A DNA stretch of 12,738 nucleotides, from assembly GCA_041651315.1 (NCBI GenBank), contig JBAZJM010000121.1, positions 1-12,738 of the forward strand, given 5' to 3'. Shown here in pieces: positions 12,345-12,738 of the stretch. The stretch is from CAITYL01 sp041651315. Its GTDB lineage: Bacteria; Verrucomicrobiota; Lentisphaeria; Oligosphaerales; CAITYL01. Within the stretch, counting starts at the first letter, position 1, and the number at the start of each line of letters is the position of its first letter. The translations under genes and the position numbers were made by a program. The notes under the pieces are model-generated. The model saw only the letters and a list, made by a program, of their open reading frames with translations. It did no database searches and had not been told where the DNA came from.

Positions 12345-12738
12345 ATGCCGACGACTGTCCCCCCAGCCCCCGCCGCAAGCCGGCCCGGTGTCCGCCTGAC
12401 TCTGCGCGCAGGCAAGGAAAAATCCCTGCGCCTGCGCCACCCGTGGCTGTTCGCCGGCGCCATCGCCCGCATCGACGGCGAGGCGGTCCCCGGCGGCCCC
12501 GCCGACCTGCTGGACCCCGGCGGCCGCTTCCTGGCCCGCGGCTATTATCATCCGGGATCGCCGCTGGCCGCCCGTGTCTGGACCTGGCAGGACGAACCGG
12601 TCGACGCCGCCTTCTTCCAGCGCCGCCTGGCCGCCGCCGCCGCCCGCCGCCGCCTGGCCGGGCTCGGCTTCGTTGCGGACCCCGCACCCGGCGCCGGCAC
12701 CGACTGCTGCCGCCTGGTCAATGCCGAGGCCGACGGCC
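12345..12738 (+). CDS. RlmI-type class I SAM-dependent rRNA methyltransferase, 3' end missing
   Basis: The frame runs from ATG 12345 to the end of the window without a stop (131 residues seen). AAAGGTG eight bases upstream is a good ribosome site. After a proline/alanine-rich start the chain reads LTLRAGKEKSLRLRHPWLFAGAI (about 19-41), the start of the PUA domain that opens RlmI/YccW and related 23S rRNA cytosine-C5 methyltransferases. A GYYHPGSPLAARVW segment (about 66-79) matches the family pattern, and RLVNAEADG at the edge is the conserved entry to the EEHEE/methyltransferase region. The catalytic domain is outside the window, so the target cytosine and whether it is RlmI or a paralogue cannot be decided. 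The MITE-like element separates it from recN, so it probably has its own promoter. Confidence 0.88.
   Translation, partial: MPTTVPPAPAASRPGVRLTLRAGKEKSLRLRHPWLFAGAIARIDGEAVPGGPADLLDPGGRFLARGYYHPGSPLAARVWTWQDEPVDAAFFQRRLAAAAARRRLAGLGFVADPAPGAGTDCCRLVNAEADG

Overview
This is a GC-rich bacterial chromosomal window with ten protein-coding genes (one cut off at each edge), one broken transposase gene and several small repeat elements. The organism is probably an uncultured member of the PVC group (Lentisphaerota, Kiritimatiellota or Verrucomicrobiota). I infer this from the large GH106-like glycosidase, the variant RecN signature (SSGEMAR instead of SGGE), a DUF374 acyltransferase fused to a Kdo/WaaP-type kinase, and the abundant REP-like palindromes. 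No marker gene proves the phylum.

Layout. 1-2532 (+): 3' part of a large GH106-like (alpha-L-rhamnosidase family) glycoside hydrolase. 2533-2655: two REP-like hairpins between convergent genes. 2656-4572 (-): a bifunctional protein, class II aldolase plus an SDR dehydrogenase that resembles sorbitol-6-phosphate dehydrogenase. 4846-6035 (+): a compact run of three genes, a VF530/DUF2132 DNA-binding protein, a NifU-like Fe-S scaffold domain and a small metallophosphoesterase. 6032-8053 (-): queE and queD (7-deazaguanine/queuosine synthesis), separated by about 0.9 kb of inserted DNA that holds a decayed REP-associated tyrosine transposase (RAYT) between two paired-REP repeats. 8183-8716 (+): folK, divergent from queE. 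8933-10342 (+): the acyltransferase-kinase fusion. 10360-12141 (+): recN. 12126-12304: a MITE-like inverted repeat that supplies the last codons and stop of recN. 12345-12738 (+): start of an RlmI-type rRNA methyltransferase.

How the genes relate. The glycosidase and aldolase-SDR suggest deoxysugar or sugar-phosphate catabolism. FolK, QueD and QueE belong to the two pathways that branch from GTP-derived dihydroneopterin triphosphate (folate and queuosine). The rest is housekeeping: Fe-S assembly, DNA repair, lipid A/LPS modification and rRNA methylation.

Most interesting points. (1) The RAYT remnant with a non-canonical C-terminal domain and flanking two-hairpin repeats, whose two hairpins are inverted copies of one another; a sibling repeat pair with a different loop base lies 4 kb away. 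(2) TANNTT boxes placed 6-8 nt before the start codons of queD, folK and recN, which suggests leaderless transcription. (3) The two domain fusions. (4) The 179-bp inverted-repeat element at the recN stop codon. I see no CRISPR array, phage genes or classical defence system.
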